From JACOYH01 sp964469735 (GTDB lineage Bacteria; Patescibacteriota; Minisyncoccia; Minisyncoccales; MHMH01), in NCBI GenBank assembly GCA_964469735.1, contig CAYXYS010000025.1, forward strand, positions 1 to 7,951: 7,951 nucleotides of DNA. The letters are read 5' to 3'. The translations under genes and the position numbers were made by a program. Positions 5,142-7,951 of the stretch are shown piece by piece. A model generated the notes under the pieces. That model was not told the origin of the DNA, searched no databases, and saw nothing but the letters and a program-made list of their open reading frames with translations. How positions within the stretch are numbered: position 1 is the first letter of the stretch; the number at the start of each line of letters is the position of its first letter.

Positions 5142-6065
5142 TTATTTCTTTATTCCAATAATGGGATTATGGAAGAAATCCCGCTTTTTAATTTCAAATT
5201 TTTCTTTTATCGGCTTAAATTCTTTCCCGCCCACTAATTTTAAATAATCCTTATGTATCCCCAGGCAGTATTTTTTATAAAGGCAGTTACGGCAGCTTTT
5301 CAGAAAAGTAACTTCGCTTCCCCTTAGCGTCCTCCAGGCGTAAGGCCAGATTTCCGGTGGCAAAACGCACAAAGGAAAATGATAAAGGCGCAATTCGGGC
5401 AGCCCCTCAGCCCATTTTTTGAACTGGGACAGCCGGGGCTTGAATTCGCTATAACTTAAACCGACGGTTTTGAAGTTCTTTTCCGCAAAACCCTCCATTT
5501 CCATAAAAACTAAAATTACCCTGTCGACGGAAGGAAATTCTTTTTTTATGAAATCTAGAATGTCGCTTATATATTTTTGATTGGGTTTTATTATGATCAC
5601 CCTCAGCTCCAGCTCTTGAGAGGAATTGCGGTATTTTAAAATATTATGCACCCCCTCTACCGTCTGCTCGAAACTTCCCTTAACTCTTGTAATCGCATCG
5701 TGAAGCTTGGGATTCGGACCATGAATGGCCACCTCTATCGACAAGTTATCCATAGCCAAGTATTGCTTGGCAAACAAGGGATAACTAAACATCCGGCCAT
5801 TGGTGGCCATAACTATTTTATTATCTGGAAACATATTTCTGACTTCCTTGACTAAAGCCAAAAATTCGGGGTGAATCGTCGGCTCCCCTCCTGTTAAGTT
5901 TATATTTTCCCTAGCGACCAGGTATCTTGCCCTATGGCTTTCAAGGCGCGAAATAACCGCTTCTTTTGAATAAAGAAGAGAATCATTTTTATCTCGAAAA
6001 GTCACCGGATTGGTGCACATTATGCAGTTATTGTTGCATCTGTTCCAAATGCAAATATCGGCCAT
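5142..6065 (-). CDS. Radical SAM protein with C-terminal cysteine cluster (third of three paralogues)
   Basis: A radical S-adenosylmethionine enzyme; the substrate is unknown. Numbered from the ATG at 6063-6065 (307 aa), the SAM cluster motif is C10-NNN-C14-IM-C17. GGEP (59-62) binds the SAM amino group, and MATNGRMFSYPLFAK (86-100) and AIHGPNPKLHDAITRVKGSF (113-132) are conserved in the sister proteins. The C-terminal part has C233 (in FPLC) and C258-RN-C261-LYKKY-C267, a four-cysteine set that could hold an auxiliary iron-sulfur cluster as in SPASM or twitch domains. An alternative TTG start at 6083 overlaps the upstream TGA by 3 nt and would add six residues, giving an N-terminus as long as that of its sister. 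I prefer ATG, but coupling makes TTG possible. No Shine-Dalgarno sequence at either. It lies between a small protein gene and a prepilin-type peptidase gene. Confidence 0.88.
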   Translation of the reverse strand: MADICIWNRCNNNCIMCTNPVTFRDKNDSLLYSKEAVISRLESHRARYLVARENINLTGGEPTIHPEFLALVKEVRNMFPDNKIVMATNGRMFSYPLFAKQYLAMDNLSIEVAIHGPNPKLHDAITRVKGSFEQTVEGVHNILKYRNSSQELELRVIIIKPNQKYISDILDFIKKEFPSVDRVILVFMEMEGFAEKNFKTVGLSYSEFKPRLSQFKKWAEGLPELRLYHFPLCVLPPEIWPYAWRTLRGSEVTFLKSCRNCLYKKYCLGIHKDYLKLVGGKEFKPIKEKFEIKKRDFFHNPIIGIKK

Positions 6066-6079
6066 AAAATTAGCGCTCG

Positions 6080-6289
6080 TCAAAAGACGTTAAAATAAAT
6101 CTTATCCAAATTATTCAATTCGGCAATTTCCGCTTCAGCTACCTTGTATTCTTTTGCCTCCTCCAATAAATTATTTTGGGCTAAAGCTTTCGCTTCTTCC
6201 ATAGAAACCGCCTCTACGAAACCCAGAACCTCAAAGTGCTCCAAGCTTTTGTAAATAATGATATATTCTTTTTTTTGAATTTCCGCCAT
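6080..6289 (-). CDS. Small 69-aa protein embedded among radical SAM genes
   Basis: I do not recognise this protein. It is acidic, with no Cys, Gly-rich leader, signal peptide or membrane segment. Predicted order is strand (EYIIIYKSLEHFEVLGFVEA, 8-27), helix (SMEEAKALAQNNLLEEAKEY, 29-48), strand (VAEAEIAEL, 50-58), ending in an aromatic tail, DKIYFNVF (62-69). The 'V.A.S.EEA' turn and closing strand recall small DpnD/PcfM-type proteins, a weak similarity judged by eye. It starts 5 nt after the preceding radical SAM stop and its TGA touches the next radical SAM gene, so it is surely part of the operon. The placement allows it to be a substrate peptide or a small partner protein of these enzymes. 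The lack of a typical leader or Cys/Thr-rich core argues against a classic sactipeptide precursor. Confidence 0.8.
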   Translation of the reverse strand: MAEIQKKEYIIIYKSLEHFEVLGFVEAVSMEEAKALAQNNLLEEAKEYKVAEAEIAELNNLDKIYFNVF

Positions 6290-6294
6290 ATTTT

Positions 6295-7233
6295 TTATTT
6301 AATTATTTTTAATTCTTTATCACCATACCGCGCCAAATATTCTTTCCAAATGCCCTCGCAGATATTAAAAAGTTTGCAGCCAGCGCATTTTTTGGTTTTA
6401 GCCCGGCCCACGGTTCTTCTCCCCTCCTCCGCATTGGGATTATAGAAGTCGGGAGCAATATGCTCCGTTTTGAAAGTGGCCACTTCTTGCAGTTCGCTGA
6501 TTTGGTCCAAATAATCGGTAAAATAGCATAGGGGCACGTAGCGAATATGCCAATGAGCGGCTCCGATTTCTTTCCCGATATCCAAACATTTCCTTATATA
6601 GGGAGCAGCCAAAGAAATTTTGGGAACAAGCTGGTAAAACTTTCCAAAAGCAGCGCCGTAATTCGGATCAACGAAAATAAATTCGGAGTTATCAATGCCT
6701 AAATTTTTAATATACTCCCCTATTTTCGGCAACTGCTTGTAGTTCTGCTTAACAATACAGGTATTACTGCCCAAACTGACATTAACGCCCATTTCCTCAA
6801 TCAGCGTTTTAATATTTTCTAATCCCTTTTTTAGCTGGTCAAAACTGCCGGGAACCTGCGTTAAAGAATCGTGAAGTTCAGCTGTATGTCCATGAATAGA
6901 AAAAACCAGACTATTTAACCCCGCCTCAAGCGCTTTCCTGGCAAAATTATTATAAGAATACATTCGGCCGTTTGTAGCCATCATTATGGTTTTAAATCCA
7001 AGCTCTTTGGCAAATCTTATCAAGTCTAAAATATCCGGCCTGACCGTGGGCTCTCCCCCTACGAACTCGATATAGGTGCTTCCTCTTTTTTTTGCGTCAG
7101 CCATCTCCCTTTTTATTTCCTGAAAACTGCCGCCGGGAATATTCCTTTTGTCCCAATTAATACAGAAAACGCATTTATTATTACAAATGTAGCCGAGGAA
7201 TATAACTGTTTTTTTTATTTTACTTCTTGGCAT
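6295..7233 (-). CDS. Radical SAM protein with C-terminal cysteine cluster (second of three paralogues)
   Basis: A 312-aa radical SAM enzyme of unknown substrate. Motifs are complete: C17-NNK-C21-VF-C24 for the SAM-binding [4Fe-4S] cluster, VGGEPTVRPDI (58-68), MATNGRMYSYNNFARKALEA (85-104), and SIHGHTAELHDSLTQVPGSF (112-131). A second set, C236 (in VPLC) plus C283-AG-C286-KLFNI-C292, followed by EGIWKEYLARYGDKELK, matches its two neighbours and probably binds an auxiliary cluster. Its start overlaps the preceding radical SAM gene by 14 nt. Upstream of the ATG is AAAAGG at short spacing, the only passable Shine-Dalgarno sequence in this operon. The shared architecture with both neighbours indicates tandem duplication and divergence. 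It could act on a peptide, lipid or cofactor; the sequence alone does not decide. Confidence 0.9.
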   Translation of the reverse strand: MPRSKIKKTVIFLGYICNNKCVFCINWDKRNIPGGSFQEIKREMADAKKRGSTYIEFVGGEPTVRPDILDLIRFAKELGFKTIMMATNGRMYSYNNFARKALEAGLNSLVFSIHGHTAELHDSLTQVPGSFDQLKKGLENIKTLIEEMGVNVSLGSNTCIVKQNYKQLPKIGEYIKNLGIDNSEFIFVDPNYGAAFGKFYQLVPKISLAAPYIRKCLDIGKEIGAAHWHIRYVPLCYFTDYLDQISELQEVATFKTEHIAPDFYNPNAEEGRRTVGRAKTKKCAGCKLFNICEGIWKEYLARYGDKELKIIK

Positions 7234-7951
7234 GGCGCCTTTTCACCGGCTTCAATTCTTTTAAGCCGAAAAAATCAGCATAGTTCTTCCAAACTCCGTA
7301 ACATTCGTTATTGTATTTACAGTCCTTGCAAAGCGGCGATTTGACCTTCATTTTCTTTCTATTTTCATCGATAGAGCACTCGAAATCCGGCCCTCTCAAA
7401 TAGGTGTCTGACTGCATAACGTCGTTGATGTTTTTTTCGTATCCAGGCAACAAACAGGGAACCATATTATAAACGTGGCAAGGAACTTTCCTTGTCCCTA
7501 TTTTTAAGGCTTCTATTAGGTAGGGAGCCGCTTTGCTCATGCTGACGGCAATACTGTCGGGATTCTTAAGAACATTCCCCTCCAAAGTAACGTAAATAAA
7601 ACGGAATTCTTTAACGTCGAGGTCCAACAAAAATCTGACTAGAGCGGCCAAGTGGTTATAATTAAACTTTAAAATAACGATATTTATTTTGACCGTTTGG
7701 CCAAGATCTTTAAGGTTCCTCAATCCTTGCAATGTTTGCCGATAAGATCCCTTGACTCCCATAATCCGGTCATGAACGTCCTCAAACGGAGAATAAAAAG
7801 AAACAACAAAAACATTAACGCCGGCTTCAATGAGGCGTTTGCAATAATTTTTGTAATAATACATCCGGCCATTAGACTGAATTTCAACATTGCTTATTTT
7901 CTTCTTGGCATAACTAACTCCTTCGTGGGCAACAATGCCATTATCAACAGT
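7220..7951 (-). CDS. Radical SAM protein, N-terminus beyond window (first of three paralogues)
   Basis: The reading frame is open to the window edge, giving 243 visible residues. A methionine near the middle of the barrel (7862-7864) is not the true start, because the conserved barrel continues upstream of it (TVDNGIVAHEGVSYAKKKIS, then NVEIQSNGRMYYYKNYCKR). Aligned to its neighbours, the first visible residue should fall just after GGEP, so the CxxxCxxC motif lies outside. The C-terminal set is present: C166 in MVPC, and C208-KD-C211-KYNNE-C217 followed by YGVWKNYADFFGLKELKPV. It differs from the other two where they carry His-Gly: here the line is SFYSPFEDVHDRIMGVKGSY (51-70), keeping His-Asp but not His-Gly. 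It has extra cysteines at 37, 158 and 192. The last codons overlap the next radical SAM gene by 14 nt. Assignment is by homology to its neighbours. Confidence 0.85.
   Translation of the reverse strand, partial: TVDNGIVAHEGVSYAKKKISNVEIQSNGRMYYYKNYCKRLIEAGVNVFVVSFYSPFEDVHDRIMGVKGSYRQTLQGLRNLKDLGQTVKINIVILKFNYNHLAALVRFLLDLDVKEFRFIYVTLEGNVLKNPDSIAVSMSKAAPYLIEALKIGTRKVPCHVYNMVPCLLPGYEKNINDVMQSDTYLRGPDFECSIDENRKKMKVKSPLCKDCKYNNECYGVWKNYADFFGLKELKPVKRRHAKK

Noticed and set aside
2304..6082. UGA recoding (UGA=Gly as in some CPR lineages)
   Set aside because: Three genes end in TGA at sensible lengths with overlapping downstream starts, and the proteins show no read-through homology.
6080..6289. Classic sactipeptide or lasso precursor
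   Set aside because: No Cys, no Gly-rich leader boundary and a predicted folded strand-helix-strand pattern; kept only as a candidate substrate or partner.

Overview
The window is about 8 kb of moderately AT-rich bacterial DNA. Every gene I can support lies on the minus strand. The best fit is a Patescibacteria (Candidate Phyla Radiation) genome, probably Parcubacteria-like. This is inferred from gene layout and protein style, not from a marker tree. The pointers are: a compact rpmF-nusB-rnc-rpsP translation block, Lys/Glu-rich tails on ribosomal proteins L32 and S16, secreted Fn3/PKD-type surface proteins, an archaeal-looking prepilin peptidase, and almost no Shine-Dalgarno sequences. TGA is used as a normal stop by three genes, so the UGA=Gly code of some CPR lineages does not apply.

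Left half (1-2280, read right to left): ribosomal protein L32 (rpmF), NusB, RNase III (rnc) and ribosomal protein S16 (rpsP, cut by the window edge). The leaders are the remarkable part. The L32 start codon lies inside one arm of a 25-nt inverted repeat whose partner is about 95 nt upstream. As RNA the two arms pair at 24 of 25 positions, two of them G-U. A third short element can compete for the upstream arm, which gives a switch-like layout. A second, 14-nt inverted repeat pairs fully as RNA (three G-U) and occupies the nusB-rnc gap. Because RNase III is encoded in the same block and cuts long RNA stems, feedback control by RNase III is an attractive hypothesis. S16 appears to have its own leaderless promoter starting right at the rnc stop codon.

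Right half (2304-7951): seven tightly packed genes that read as one operon. In transcription order they are a partial radical SAM enzyme, a second radical SAM enzyme, a 69-aa small protein, a third radical SAM enzyme, a membrane A24-type (prepilin) peptidase, a small membrane-anchored protein, and a secreted protein with Fn3-like and PKD-like domains. Most junctions overlap or are separated by 4-5 nt, and a candidate terminator follows the last gene. The three radical SAM proteins are paralogues with the same C-terminal cysteine pattern. Their pairing with a small protein, a pilin-type peptidase and a surface protein suggests a modification and export system for a surface peptide or pilin. This is inference: no substrate is identified in the window.

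No tRNA, rRNA, CRISPR array, insertion sequence or integrase was seen. No gene-free stretch exceeds about 205 bases.
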